64,000 nt of DNA from Actinobacteria bacterium HGW-Actinobacteria-4. GTDB taxonomy: Bacteria; Actinomycetota; Actinomycetes; Actinomycetales; Demequinaceae. Within the stretch, counting starts at the first letter, position 1. Every line of letters starts with the position of its first letter. Where the stretch lies: positions 310,001-374,000 of the forward strand of contig PHEW01000003.1 in the NCBI GenBank assembly GCA_002841315.1, given 5' to 3'. Both the position numbers and the translations under genes were made by a program. Below, piece after piece: positions 1 through 8,622 of this stretch. The notes beneath the pieces were generated by a model that was not told where the DNA came from, did no database searches, and was given only the letters and a program-made list of their open reading frames with translations.

Positions 1-120
1 CACGTTTGCCCGGTACCTAGCTGCCGGACGCTGACGCCCGAACGCCCCACCCGGCCGTAGCATCGGCCGTAAGGAGCGGATGTCACACGATCGACATATG
101 GATAGGGCAGGATAGGCCGT

Positions 121-1455
121 ATGGATAAGCAGCAGGAGTATGTGCTTCGCAGCGTCGAGGAGCGCGACATTCGCTTCATTCGCCTTTGGTTCACCGATGT
201 GTTGGGCATCTTGAAGTCCGTGGCGATCGCGCCCGCGGAGCTCGAGAACGCATTCAGCGAGGGGATCGGCTTTGACGGCTCCGCGGTGGAGGGCCTTACG
301 CGCGTCTACGAAGCGGACATGCTCGCGAACCCTGACCCCACCACGTTCCAGATCCTGCCGTGGCGCGGCGACCGTCAAGGCGCAGCCCGCATGTTCTGCG
401 ATATCTACACGCCTGACGGCGAACCCGCGATGTCTGACCCTCGCCAGGTGCTCAAGCGCACCCTGGACAAGGCCTCGAGCCTGGGTTTCAGTTTCTACAC
501 GCACCCCGAGATCGAGTTCTACCTCTTCAAGCCGTTGGTGGAGGGTGAACTGCCCAAGCCTGTTGACCAGGCTGGCTACTTCGACAACGTGCCGCGCGGT
601 ACCGCCCACGAGTTCCGCCGCACCGCGATCACCATGCTCGAGTCGATGGGCATCTCCGTGGAGTTCTCCCACCACGAGGCAGGGCCGGGCCAGAACGAGA
701 TCGACCTACGCTACGCCGACGCGCTGACGATGGCCGACAACATCATGACCTTCCGGACCGTCATCAAGGAGGTGGCACTCGAGCAGGGACTGTTCGCGTC
801 CTTCATGCCAAAGCCGCTCGTCAATGGGCCTGGCTCCGGCATGCACACGCACATGAGCCTGTTTGAGGGCGACCGCAACGCGTTCTATGAAGCAGGCGCC
901 GACCACCAACTTTCGCCGGTGGCGCGCCAGTTCATGGCCGGGCTGCTGCACTACGCGCCCGAGATCACCGCCATCACCAACCAGTACGTCAACTCGTACA
1001 AGCGGCTGTGGGGCGGGGCGGAAGCGCCGTCATACGTCGCGTGGGGATCGAACAACCGATCTGCGCTGGTGCGCATCCCGATCCACAAGCCCGGCAAGGG
1101 GCAGTCAACCCGAGTCGAGTACCGCGCGCTCGACAGCGCCGCGAACCCCTACCTCGCGTTCTCCGTGCTCCTTGCGGCTGGGCTGAAGGGCATCGAAGAC
1201 GGCCTGGTGTTGCCTGACGGCGCCGAGGACGACGTCTGGGAGCTCTCAGCGACAGAACGCCGGGCATCGGGCTTCAAGCCGTTGCCGTCCTCGCTTGCCG
1301 AGGCCATTGCTGTGATGGAGAAGTCTGAGCTCGTGGCTGAGACCTTGGGGGAGCGCGTCTTCGACTTCGTGTTGCGCAACAAGCGAGCCGAGTGGGAGGC
1401 CTACCGTGCGCAGGTCACGCCGTACGAACTCGAGCAGTACCTGCCGGTTCTGTAG
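121..1455 (+). CDS. glnA2: Type I glutamine synthetase, GlnA2-like
   Basis: ATP-dependent amidation of glutamate to glutamine in the cytoplasm. The 444-residue protein has the GS active-site signature GPGSGMHTHMS and the C-terminal NPYLAFSVLLAAG segment. It is shorter than the 477-residue GlnA1 at 8623-10056. Where GlnA1 has the adenylylatable DLYELPPE loop, this protein reads DVWELSATE, so the target Tyr is a Trp and regulation by GlnE is unlikely. This matches the GSI-alpha class of actinobacterial GlnA2. It lies 19 bp upstream of glnE on the same strand, the same gene order as in other actinobacteria. The start codon follows a modest AGGA at about 108-112. The 120 bases before it show no clear operator. 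Confidence 0.95.
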   Translation: MDKQQEYVLRSVEERDIRFIRLWFTDVLGILKSVAIAPAELENAFSEGIGFDGSAVEGLTRVYEADMLANPDPTTFQILPWRGDRQGAARMFCDIYTPDGEPAMSDPRQVLKRTLDKASSLGFSFYTHPEIEFYLFKPLVEGELPKPVDQAGYFDNVPRGTAHEFRRTAITMLESMGISVEFSHHEAGPGQNEIDLRYADALTMADNIMTFRTVIKEVALEQGLFASFMPKPLVNGPGSGMHTHMSLFEGDRNAFYEAGADHQLSPVARQFMAGLLHYAPEITAITNQYVNSYKRLWGGAEAPSYVAWGSNNRSALVRIPIHKPGKGQSTRVEYRALDSAANPYLAFSVLLAAGLKGIEDGLVLPDGAEDDVWELSATERRASGFKPLPSSLAEAIAVMEKSELVAETLGERVFDFVLRNKRAEWEAYRAQVTPYELEQYLPVL

Positions 1456-1462
1456 TCCGCTC

Positions 1463-1477
1463 TAGGGTGGGGTCATG
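1463..1477 (+). promoter_or_regulatory. Leaderless-type -10 element (TAGGGT) before glnE
   Basis: TAGGGT at 1463-1468 is followed by six bases and then the ATG of glnE at 1475, with no Shine-Dalgarno sequence. This spacing fits a leaderless transcript, so glnE may have its own promoter besides readthrough from glnA2. Inference from motif and spacing only. Confidence 0.4.
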
Positions 1478-4471
1478 ACCACGCGTGAGGTGTCTCTTGC
1501 GTCGCAGCTTCGCCGCGCCGGAGTGGCCGATGCCGAGCGCGCCGAGAAGCTCATCGCGGACATCGAGGCCGTCACGGGAGTGACGATAGACGATCCTGCC
1601 AACGCGGTGTCTTACCTCGCGGACCCTGACGGCGGGCTTCTGCAGTTGCTGCGATTGACCGAGGCCGCGAGGGACGCCGGCGTGCTTGACCAGCTGGTCG
1701 CGATGCGCGACACCAAGGCCGGCGCCAAGTTGGCAGTGTTGTTGGGCGGCTCCGTGGCGCTGGGAGACTTCCTGATCGCCCACCCGCACCTGATCGCGGA
1801 TTTCGCGGCATGGCCCGAGGGTCAGTCGTTTGCCGAGGTGGACGTGCGAGCCGCGCTGCTTGAAGCCGTGGGCGCAGACCCGTCCGCAGACGTTCCCGTC
1901 GCGACCGTCACCGGCGACGCAGGCGTCGCGGCGATGCGCGTGGCCTACCGACGTGAACTCGTCAGGGTCGCTGCCGACGATCTATTCGAAAGCACCCCCA
2001 CGCAACTGTTCCCCATGGTGTCATCCGCGTTGTCGGACTTGGCGGGAGCGGCGCTTGAGGCCGGGCTCGCGATCGCTCGAGCTTCGGAGCCCGAGCACGC
2101 GGCAACTCGCCTCGCAATCATCGGGATGGGCAAGTGCGGCGCGCGCGAACTCAACTACGTGTCAGATGTCGACGTCATCTATGTCGCGGAACCCAGCGAC
2201 GGCCATACCGAAGAGCAGTCCAATCGAGTCGCAACCCGGCTTGCCGTCGCCGCATCCAGGGCGTGCGACAAGGCCAACGTCGAGCCCGCGCTGTGGGAGG
2301 TCGACGCCGCGTTGCGTCCCGAGGGCAAGGACGGAGCCCTGGTGCGCAACCTTGCCTCACACCAGGCCTACTACGAACGGTGGGCCAGTACCTGGGAGTA
2401 TCAGGCGCTCCTCAAGGCGCGGGTCATCGCCGGGGACCGCGAAGTGGGCCTGCAGTACGAACAGGCCGTCGCGCCGCTGGTGTGGAGCGCCGTCGAGCGC
2501 GAGGGGTTTGTGGAATCGGCGCAAGCCATGCGCAAGCGTGTCGAGGATCACGTGCCTGCTCAGCAAAGCGAGCGCCAGCTCAAACTTGGCCCTGGCGGAT
2601 TGCGGGATGTCGAGTTCACCATCCAATTGCTACAACTGGTGCACGGCCGCTCTGACCCGAGCATTCGGTCGCGGACCACCCTCACAGCACTTGCTGCCCT
2701 GAGGGCTGGCGGCTACGTGGGGCGCACCCAAGCCGCGACCATGGACAAGTCGTACCGGCAGCTACGGGTGTGGGAGCATCGGCTGCAGTTGCGAAAACTG
2801 CGCCGCACGCACCTGATGCCAGAGGGGGCCGAGGACAAACAGTGGCTGGCACGCGCGTCCGGCTTTGCGACCTCGGAGTACATGGACGAGGTGTGGGCGG
2901 ACATCCGCCGTGACGTGCGTGCCATGCACCTCGAGATGTTCTACCGACCGATCCTCCCCGTCATGGCCCGCTTGAGCGCCGACGAGGCCTCGTTGGACGA
3001 CGACGCAGCGCGTGCGCGACTCAAGGCGGTCGGCTTCGAGGATCCGGCTGGCGCGCAGCGCCACATCGCGGCGCTCACCGAGGGCGTGTCACGCCGCGCG
3101 GCTATTCAGAGGCAGTTGCTGCCGGCCATGATCGGCTGGTTTGCGCAAGGCGCCGATCCCGATGCAGGCCTGCTTGCGTTCCGGCAACTTTCGGAGCAAC
3201 TCCAGGACACCCAGTGGTACCTCAAACTGCTACGCGATTCTCTCCATGCCGCCGAACGCCTAGCCCGGCTACTGTCAACGTCCGGCTTCGTGACCAAGGC
3301 GCTGCTGGCATCGGCCGAAGACGTGACGTGGCTTGACAAAGACGAAGACTTGTTGCCCCGAGACCCCGAGAGGCTATTCACTGAGGCCGACGCGATCCTC
3401 CGCAGGTCCGACGACGCCGAGCAGTGCATCACGGCGCTGCGAGGTCTGCGCCGGCGTGAAGTCGCGCGCGCAGCCGCCGCGGACGTGCTGGGCCTCATCG
3501 ATTCGGTGACGGCCGCGGAAACCGTGACGTCGGCAGCGGATGTGCTCATCGATGGCGCGCTACGCATCGCGCGGTGGGTGGTCGCTGCGGAGCACGCGCT
3601 CGATGAACTCCCGTTGCGCATGATCGTGGTCGCGATGGGTAGGTACGGCGGCCAAGAGATGGGCTATACGTCCGATGCTGACGTCCAGTTTGTGTACGAA
3701 GGCAAGGGGGACGAGGCGCACGGCCTTGCGCAGCAGGTGGCGACGGAACTGCGCCAGCTGCTCCAGCGCGTAGGCACTCAACCCCCGCTCGAGGTCGACG
3801 CCGGGCTGCGACCCGAGGGCAAGAACGGGCCCCTCGCGCGTTCCTTGACTTCCGCGACCGAGTACTACAGCCGGTGGTCTGACCCGTGGGAAGCACAGGC
3901 GCTATTGCGTGCACGCCCCATTGGCGGCGATGCCGACCTGCGCGAGCGCTTTGTCGCGATGATTGACGAAGTGCGCTACCCAGCGGAACTCACTCCTGCC
4001 GCACTGAAGCAAATGCGCACGCTCAAGGCGCGCATGGAGTCAGAGCGACTACCGCGTGGCGTCGACCCTCGCCGCCATGTGAAGTTGGGGCCCGGCGGAC
4101 TGTCCGATGTCGAGTGGACTGTTCAGCTGTTGCAGCTCCAGCACGGACGAGCGATTCCGGAGTTGCGCACTACCGTCACGCTGGATGCATTGCAGGCGGC
4201 AGGCGACGCACATCTGCTCGACGCCGCCCAGACCGCCGTGTTGAGCGAGGCCTGGCGGCTCGCAACCGACCTGCGAGGCGCGCTCGCGTTGCGTGGTAAG
4301 GGCGGCACCACGGATGTGATTCCGGCCGATGTCCGCGAACTCAAGTTCCTTGCGGAGATTATGGGAACCGACTACACGGGCGCACAATTGCTTGACACGT
4401 ATGAGCGCGCGGTGCGCCGGGCACGAGTGGTGACGGAGAAGGTCTTCTTTGGATGGGAGCAGGAACTCTGA
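1475..4471 (+). CDS. glnE: Bifunctional glutamine synthetase adenylyltransferase/deadenylase
   Basis: Adds and removes AMP on the regulatory Tyr of GlnA1 in response to nitrogen status. The 998-residue protein has the two-domain GlnE layout. An N-terminal nucleotidyltransferase motif GMGKCGARELNY...SDVD lies near residues 217-235 (deadenylase half). A C-terminal AMGRYGGQEMGYTSDAD motif lies near residues 719-737 (adenylylase half). Each is followed by a KLGPGGLxDVE segment typical of the family. Length matches other actinobacterial GlnE proteins. It follows glnA2 by 19 bp, and its stop codon overlaps the next start (TGATG at 4469-4473). Confidence 0.96.
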   Translation: MTTREVSLASQLRRAGVADAERAEKLIADIEAVTGVTIDDPANAVSYLADPDGGLLQLLRLTEAARDAGVLDQLVAMRDTKAGAKLAVLLGGSVALGDFLIAHPHLIADFAAWPEGQSFAEVDVRAALLEAVGADPSADVPVATVTGDAGVAAMRVAYRRELVRVAADDLFESTPTQLFPMVSSALSDLAGAALEAGLAIARASEPEHAATRLAIIGMGKCGARELNYVSDVDVIYVAEPSDGHTEEQSNRVATRLAVAASRACDKANVEPALWEVDAALRPEGKDGALVRNLASHQAYYERWASTWEYQALLKARVIAGDREVGLQYEQAVAPLVWSAVEREGFVESAQAMRKRVEDHVPAQQSERQLKLGPGGLRDVEFTIQLLQLVHGRSDPSIRSRTTLTALAALRAGGYVGRTQAATMDKSYRQLRVWEHRLQLRKLRRTHLMPEGAEDKQWLARASGFATSEYMDEVWADIRRDVRAMHLEMFYRPILPVMARLSADEASLDDDAARARLKAVGFEDPAGAQRHIAALTEGVSRRAAIQRQLLPAMIGWFAQGADPDAGLLAFRQLSEQLQDTQWYLKLLRDSLHAAERLARLLSTSGFVTKALLASAEDVTWLDKDEDLLPRDPERLFTEADAILRRSDDAEQCITALRGLRRREVARAAAADVLGLIDSVTAAETVTSAADVLIDGALRIARWVVAAEHALDELPLRMIVVAMGRYGGQEMGYTSDADVQFVYEGKGDEAHGLAQQVATELRQLLQRVGTQPPLEVDAGLRPEGKNGPLARSLTSATEYYSRWSDPWEAQALLRARPIGGDADLRERFVAMIDEVRYPAELTPAALKQMRTLKARMESERLPRGVDPRRHVKLGPGGLSDVEWTVQLLQLQHGRAIPELRTTVTLDALQAAGDAHLLDAAQTAVLSEAWRLATDLRGALALRGKGGTTDVIPADVRELKFLAEIMGTDYTGAQLLDTYERAVRRARVVTEKVFFGWEQEL

Positions 4472-5469
4472 TGAGAACGTTCAGGACGCTGGTATCGGCC
4501 CTGTCGATCTTCCTTGGCGCGCTGGCGATCGCACTGTGGGCCCTAGGCTGGGCGGCACTCTACGCGGTCGAGGACGGGGCGGTGTTCAAGGGAGTCGCGG
4601 AGCGGTCCTACGACAACCCCGCGTTCAAGGCCGCGATCACCGACGAGGCTCAGAGCGGCGTGCGCAACTACTTTGAGCGCCAGGGTGTCAATGTCGAGGC
4701 ACTCAGGCTGGGGGGAGCGCTTGATGCGTTAGTGGTCGTTGCAGTGGAGTCTGATGCCTTTCCCCGGCTTGTCGAGACGCAGGTGGACAGCGCGCGCGAG
4801 CAGTTCGTGGCCCAGCTCAAGGAACCTGACCGTCCGCCGGGCCCGCTCGTCATCATGGTGGACATCAGCGACGTCATCAACGAGCAGTTCGACAACGCGC
4901 CCCTGATCGGCGCCGCGCTTCCCACGGTGGTACTGCCGCCGGTCGCGGTTGAGGCGGTGAGCGAGGAGACCTTTGAGGACGCGCGGACGTCGTATCAGGT
5001 CGCCCAGTTCGCCCGCACATGGCTGTTGTGGGTGGGGCTAGCGCTGCTGGCGATCGGTCTCGCAGTGTCGCCCCGCCGCCGCTGGTTTGTGGCTAAGTTC
5101 CTGCTCGCGGTTGGCGCGATCGCCTTAGGCGCGTGGGCGCTCATGACGTTCGCCGAGCCAGCAACCGTCGCGGCATGGACCCCGGGGGGCGAGGGCGGTA
5201 CCGCAGGTGCGGTGATCGCGGAGGTGATGACCACGGAGACCTTCAGGTCCGTCGCGAACACGGTGCTGTGGATCGCGGTGGGGTTGCTCGCCGCTGCGGC
5301 GATCGCTGCGGCGCTGGCGTTTCAGGCGACGCAGCGCGGCAGTCAGCGCATGTTGATTGCGCGTACGGTGGCGAACGAGGATCCGCCGGTCGCAGTCATT
5401 GAACCCCCTGCGGGGTACGAACCTGATGGGGATTGGCAGCCGACGGGGCAGGACCGGAGCGGCTGGTAG
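4471..5469 (+). CDS. Hypothetical membrane protein downstream of glnE
   Basis: No family was recognised with confidence. The protein has an N-terminal membrane segment (about residues 6-32), an exposed stretch of about 150 residues, and three further hydrophobic segments (roughly 183-200, 205-228 and 265-287). It ends in a hydrophilic Pro- and Gly-rich tail. I chose ATG 4471, which overlaps the glnE stop and has a GGGAGCAGGA ribosome site 7-16 bases upstream. A start at 4453 inside glnE is possible but lacks such a site. The overlap implies co-translation with glnE; whether the function is linked to nitrogen control is unknown. Confidence 0.85.
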   Translation: MRTFRTLVSALSIFLGALAIALWALGWAALYAVEDGAVFKGVAERSYDNPAFKAAITDEAQSGVRNYFERQGVNVEALRLGGALDALVVVAVESDAFPRLVETQVDSAREQFVAQLKEPDRPPGPLVIMVDISDVINEQFDNAPLIGAALPTVVLPPVAVEAVSEETFEDARTSYQVAQFARTWLLWVGLALLAIGLAVSPRRRWFVAKFLLAVGAIALGAWALMTFAEPATVAAWTPGGEGGTAGAVIAEVMTTETFRSVANTVLWIAVGLLAAAAIAAALAFQATQRGSQRMLIARTVANEDPPVAVIEPPAGYEPDGDWQPTGQDRSGW

Positions 5470-5474
5470 CGCTG

Positions 5475-5517
5475 ACCGCCGGCCCGACCTCTAAGGGGAA
5501 AGATCTGGACCGGCGGT
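5475..5517 (+). terminator. Inverted repeat downstream of the membrane gene
   Basis: ACCGCCGG at 5475-5482 pairs perfectly with CCGGCGGT at 5510-5517 around a 27-base loop, just after the stop of the membrane-protein gene. There is no T-run after it, as is common in high-GC actinobacteria. Could act as a terminator; the long loop lowers confidence. Confidence 0.4.
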
Positions 5518-5539
5518 ACTCGAGCGCCTACTCACCAAG

Positions 5540-5553
5540 TGTAAGCGCTTGCA
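5540..5553. promoter_or_regulatory. LacI/CRE-type operator, orphan
   Basis: TGTAAGCGCTTGCA matches the CRE-like LacI-family consensus TGWAARCGYTWNCW at all positions. A weaker copy (GGGAGCGCTTTCG core) lies at about 5565-5578. The site is in the convergent gap between the membrane gene and the 3' end of lacI, where no promoter is expected. The lacI product probably binds here, because a near-identical site lies upstream of aglA at 8511-8524. Confidence 0.6.
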
Positions 5554-5645
5554 GTTTATCGTGGTGGGAGCGCTTTCGCAAGCCGATCGCGAGAATTCTT
5601 CCAAGAAGGCCAGAACTTGGTATTCAGGCGCTGGCGATGCACCGA

Positions 5646-6695
5646 CTACGCAGGCGATGCGGCGACGGCCGTGCTCTTGCGGACAGCCAGTTCGTAGGGA
5701 AGCGAGACATTCTCCGGCGCGTGGTGCTGGGTGTGAGGCTCAAGTTCACGGAGCAGTGTCGAGGCGGCGCGCTCGCCCTGGATTTCGGGGAACTGGTCGA
5801 TGGTGGTGAGACCAAAGAACTCGCACAACTCGTGGCCATCAATACCAATGACGGACAGGTCCTCGGGAACGCGCCTGCCAACGTCGCGGGCCGCGATCAT
5901 CGCGCCGAATGCCATCTCGTCTGAGGCGGCGAAGATTGCTGTAGCCCGCACTTCCGGATCGCCAAGAAGTTGGCGAGTGACCGCGTACCCGCCCGCAATG
6001 GTGAAGTCCGCGGAACGCACCAAGCGCGGGTCCGCAGTGATGTTGGCCTCGCGCAATGCGGTCTCATAGCCCTCGCGCCGATGCGCGGGTAGGTGAAAGT
6101 CGCGGGCATAGGTGGAGGTGCCGCTCACGTGGGCGATGCGGGTATGCCCTAAGGAAACCAGGTGTTCCGTTGCGAGCTTTGCGACGGCAACGTCATCAAT
6201 GCTGAGCGTGGGCACGCCGCTCAGTGGGCCGCCAAGGCCAACCAGGGGCTTGCCGATTCGACGCAGACTCTCGAGTTCGGCATCGTTCATCTCAAGCGAG
6301 ACGGCGATCAGTGCATCGACGCGCTTGCGTTGCAGAAACTCCTCGAACAGCCTCGTGCGACGCGGGTCGCCGGGTTCGGTCGCACCACCTTCGCGCTCCG
6401 AGTCGAGGTGATAGAGAGTGAGGTCGTAGCCGGCGTCAGCCAGAGTTCGGTGAGCACCCTTGAGCACTGATCCGAAGAACCACCGGTTAAGGAACGGCAT
6501 CACCACGCCGACGTTGCGCGTCTTGCCCGAGGCGAGCGACGAGGCGCTGGCAGAGACTACGTAGCCAAGTTCTTGAGCCGCCTCAAGAACTCTGGCCCGA
6601 GTTGCCGCGGCGACCGTGGGTTTGCCAGCGAGAGCCCGCGACACGGTCGCCGTCGACACTCCGGCGAGTTCGGCAACCTTCTCGATCGATGTCAT
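5646..6695 (-). CDS. LacI-family transcriptional regulator
   Basis: Sugar-responsive repressor. The N-terminal helix-turn-helix (about residues 2-48) has the LacI hinge pattern VAELAGVSTATVSRAL. A periplasmic-binding-protein-like effector domain follows (GVVMPFLNRWFFGSVLKG onward), and the 349-residue length is typical. The ATG at 6695 follows an AAGGAG site. It lies 41 bp downstream of the alpha-glucosidase gene on the same strand, so both are probably one transcript and the likely effector is an alpha-glucoside or its product. CRE-like sites at 8511-8524 and 5540-5553 are its probable targets, giving autoregulation. No sugar transporter is adjacent, unlike the usual arrangement. Confidence 0.93.
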   Translation of the reverse strand: MTSIEKVAELAGVSTATVSRALAGKPTVAAATRARVLEAAQELGYVVSASASSLASGKTRNVGVVMPFLNRWFFGSVLKGAHRTLADAGYDLTLYHLDSEREGGATEPGDPRRTRLFEEFLQRKRVDALIAVSLEMNDAELESLRRIGKPLVGLGGPLSGVPTLSIDDVAVAKLATEHLVSLGHTRIAHVSGTSTYARDFHLPAHRREGYETALREANITADPRLVRSADFTIAGGYAVTRQLLGDPEVRATAIFAASDEMAFGAMIAARDVGRRVPEDLSVIGIDGHELCEFFGLTTIDQFPEIQGERAASTLLRELEPHTQHHAPENVSLPYELAVRKSTAVAASPA

Positions 6696-6736
6696 TTGTG
6701 TGCTCCTTGGGGACAGAGGCTGGGGTCACCGTGACT

Positions 6737-8398
6737 CTAGTGCGTCAACCACACCGCGGTGTCTGGTTGCAGTTCGGAGTCGTGGGGGGATGAGGCAAGG
6801 AGGATCTTGCCAGCGGGGAGAGGGACGGGCGCGTCGCCGAGGTTGGCATAGACCGTCACCTCCCCAACACGAAATGCCACCACGCCCGCAGGGACGTCGG
6901 CAATCCACTCGAGGTCGCACGCGGCGGTTCCGAACTCCCGCCGTGCCTTCAAGGCGGCGGTGTAGAGCGACAACGTCGAGTTGGGGTCGCCGGCCTGGAC
7001 TTCACGAGCGAAGTCGGCCCAGATCTCGGGTTGCGGGAGCCAGCTCGCGCCGGTGGGGCTGAACCCGTACGCCGGCTCGCTGGGACTCCACGGCAGGGGA
7101 ACGCGGCAGCCGTCACGCCCGTATCGCTCGCCATTCGTTCGAGCCCACGTGGGGTCCTGGCGGGCGTTGTCGGGAATGTCGATGACCTCGGGGAGTCCGA
7201 GTTCCTCGCCCTGATACAGGTAGGCGGACCCTGGCAGCGCGAGCATCATGGCAGTGGCAGCGCGTGCGCGCTTGAGGCCAATATCGAGGTCCGGCATGGC
7301 GGGACTGTTCGGGCCGATTCCGTGGCCCTGCGGGTTGTCGAAGGTGAGTGCGAGCCGGCTCACGTGACGCACCACATCGTGGTTGGAGAGCACCCAGGTG
7401 CTCGGGGCGCCCACGGCGCTGAACTCGTGTAGTGATTCGGTGATGACCTGCTTGAGTGCGTCCGCATCCCACGCTGTCTCAAGGTAGGCGAAGTTGAACG
7501 ACTGGTGCATCTCGTCAGGGCGGACCCACTTTGCCATGCGAGCGAGCGGGTACACCCATGCCTCCGCACAGAGCACGCGCTCACCGTCGTATTCGTCGAC
7601 CACCTTGCGCCACCGGCGCCACACGTCGTGCACGGGCTCCTGTGCCCAGAACGGTGCGGGGTTGTCCAAGGTGTCGCCACCGCTTGCCACCGGGCCAGGA
7701 GCGGTCGCGTGGTCGGGCAAGCCAGAGGCCTTGATGAGGCCGTGGGCCACGTCCACGCGGAAGCCGTCGGCACCTCGGTCAAGCCAGAACCGCAAGATGT
7801 CGTCAAACTGTTGTGCCACCCACTCGTGCTCCCAGTTGAGATCGGGCTGTGACGTGTCAAACAGGTGCAGATACCACTGGCCGGGATTGCCGTCTGCCTC
7901 GGTGACCCGCGTCCACGCCGGGCCGCCGAACACCGACTGCCAGTTGTTGGGCGGCTCAGAGCCGTCCTCGCCGGTGCCTTCACGGAACACGAAGTGGTCC
8001 CGCTCTTCCGAGCCGGGGCCGGCCGCGAGCGCTGCCTGGAACCACTCGTGATCGGCGGAGGTGTGATTGGGAACCATGTCGACGATGACGCGGATTCCAC
8101 GGCCGTGAGCCTCAGCGAGCATGTGGTCGAAGTCGTCCAGCGTGCCGAAGAGTGGATCGACATCAGTGAAGTCGGCAACGTCGTATCCGGCATCGTGCTG
8201 GGGCGAGACGTAGAACGGCGACAGCCAGATCGCATCTACCCCCAGAGCCTCAAGTTCAGGCAGGCGACTCGTCACCCCGCGTAGATCTCCCACGCCATCC
8301 CCGTTGGCATCAGCAAAGGATCGCGGATAGATCTGGTAGATGACCGCTGTACGCCACCACTCTGTCCCGGGAATGAGGTCCTTGCCTGCGTCGCTCAA
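6737..8398 (-). CDS. aglA: GH13 alpha-glucosidase
   Basis: Hydrolyses terminal alpha-1,4-glucosidic bonds of maltose-type oligosaccharides; probably cytoplasmic as no signal peptide is visible. In the 553-residue protein the GH13 signature regions are VDMVPNHT (about 106-113), GFRVDVAHG with nucleophile Asp216, LCAEAWV with acid/base Glu279, and LSNHDVVRH with Asp341. The layout resembles the GH13_30 group common in actinobacteria. The start is TTG at 8398, chosen because GAAAGGAAG sits 4-12 bases upstream and no better start exists. It is co-oriented with lacI downstream, and operator-like sites precede it. Confidence 0.92.
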   Translation of the reverse strand: MSDAGKDLIPGTEWWRTAVIYQIYPRSFADANGDGVGDLRGVTSRLPELEALGVDAIWLSPFYVSPQHDAGYDVADFTDVDPLFGTLDDFDHMLAEAHGRGIRVIVDMVPNHTSADHEWFQAALAAGPGSEERDHFVFREGTGEDGSEPPNNWQSVFGGPAWTRVTEADGNPGQWYLHLFDTSQPDLNWEHEWVAQQFDDILRFWLDRGADGFRVDVAHGLIKASGLPDHATAPGPVASGGDTLDNPAPFWAQEPVHDVWRRWRKVVDEYDGERVLCAEAWVYPLARMAKWVRPDEMHQSFNFAYLETAWDADALKQVITESLHEFSAVGAPSTWVLSNHDVVRHVSRLALTFDNPQGHGIGPNSPAMPDLDIGLKRARAATAMMLALPGSAYLYQGEELGLPEVIDIPDNARQDPTWARTNGERYGRDGCRVPLPWSPSEPAYGFSPTGASWLPQPEIWADFAREVQAGDPNSTLSLYTAALKARREFGTAACDLEWIADVPAGVVAFRVGEVTVYANLGDAPVPLPAGKILLASSPHDSELQPDTAVWLTH

Positions 8399-8495
8399 AG
8401 CTTCCTTTCATGCGCGAGCGTTTCCGGGCCGCCATCTGGCGCGGAATCTCTCGCGATCATTGGTGCGGTCCGAGCGAGTGCTCACCCGGGACTCA

Positions 8496-8524
8496 TAACG
8501 TTACGACTAATGTAAGCGTTTGCG
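8496..8524 (-). promoter_or_regulatory. LacI-type operator region upstream of aglA
   Basis: TGTAAGCGTTTGCG at 8511-8524 matches the CRE-like consensus at 13 of 14 positions and resembles the orphan site at 5540. The palindrome TAACGTTA sits at 8496-8503. Both lie about 100-125 bp upstream of the aglA start, between the glnA1 terminator and aglA, the expected place for repression by the LacI protein encoded at 5646-6695. A third weaker match is at 8413-8426. Confidence 0.6.
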
Positions 8525-8563
8525 GTGGATTCGCGCAACATCGGCTGCGGCGAGCCCCCAACG

Positions 8564-8601
8564 CAGCAGCGGGGCCTCCTGTGTGGGAGACCCCGCTGCT
8601 G
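8564..8601 (-). terminator. Terminator of glnA1
   Basis: An 11-bp perfect stem (CAGCAGCGGGG at 8564-8574 with CCCCGCTGCTG at 8591-8601) can extend inward with four further pairs. It lies 22 bases past the glnA1 stop and separates glnA1 from the aglA promoter. No clear U-tract. Confidence 0.75.
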
Positions 8602-8622
8602 GCGGTTAAGTAAGCGCTCGAC

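Noticed and set aside
82-97. Possible GlnR half-sites before glnA2 (GTCAC-N6-GACAT)
   Set aside because: Only one good half-site, and the second matches the consensus poorly.
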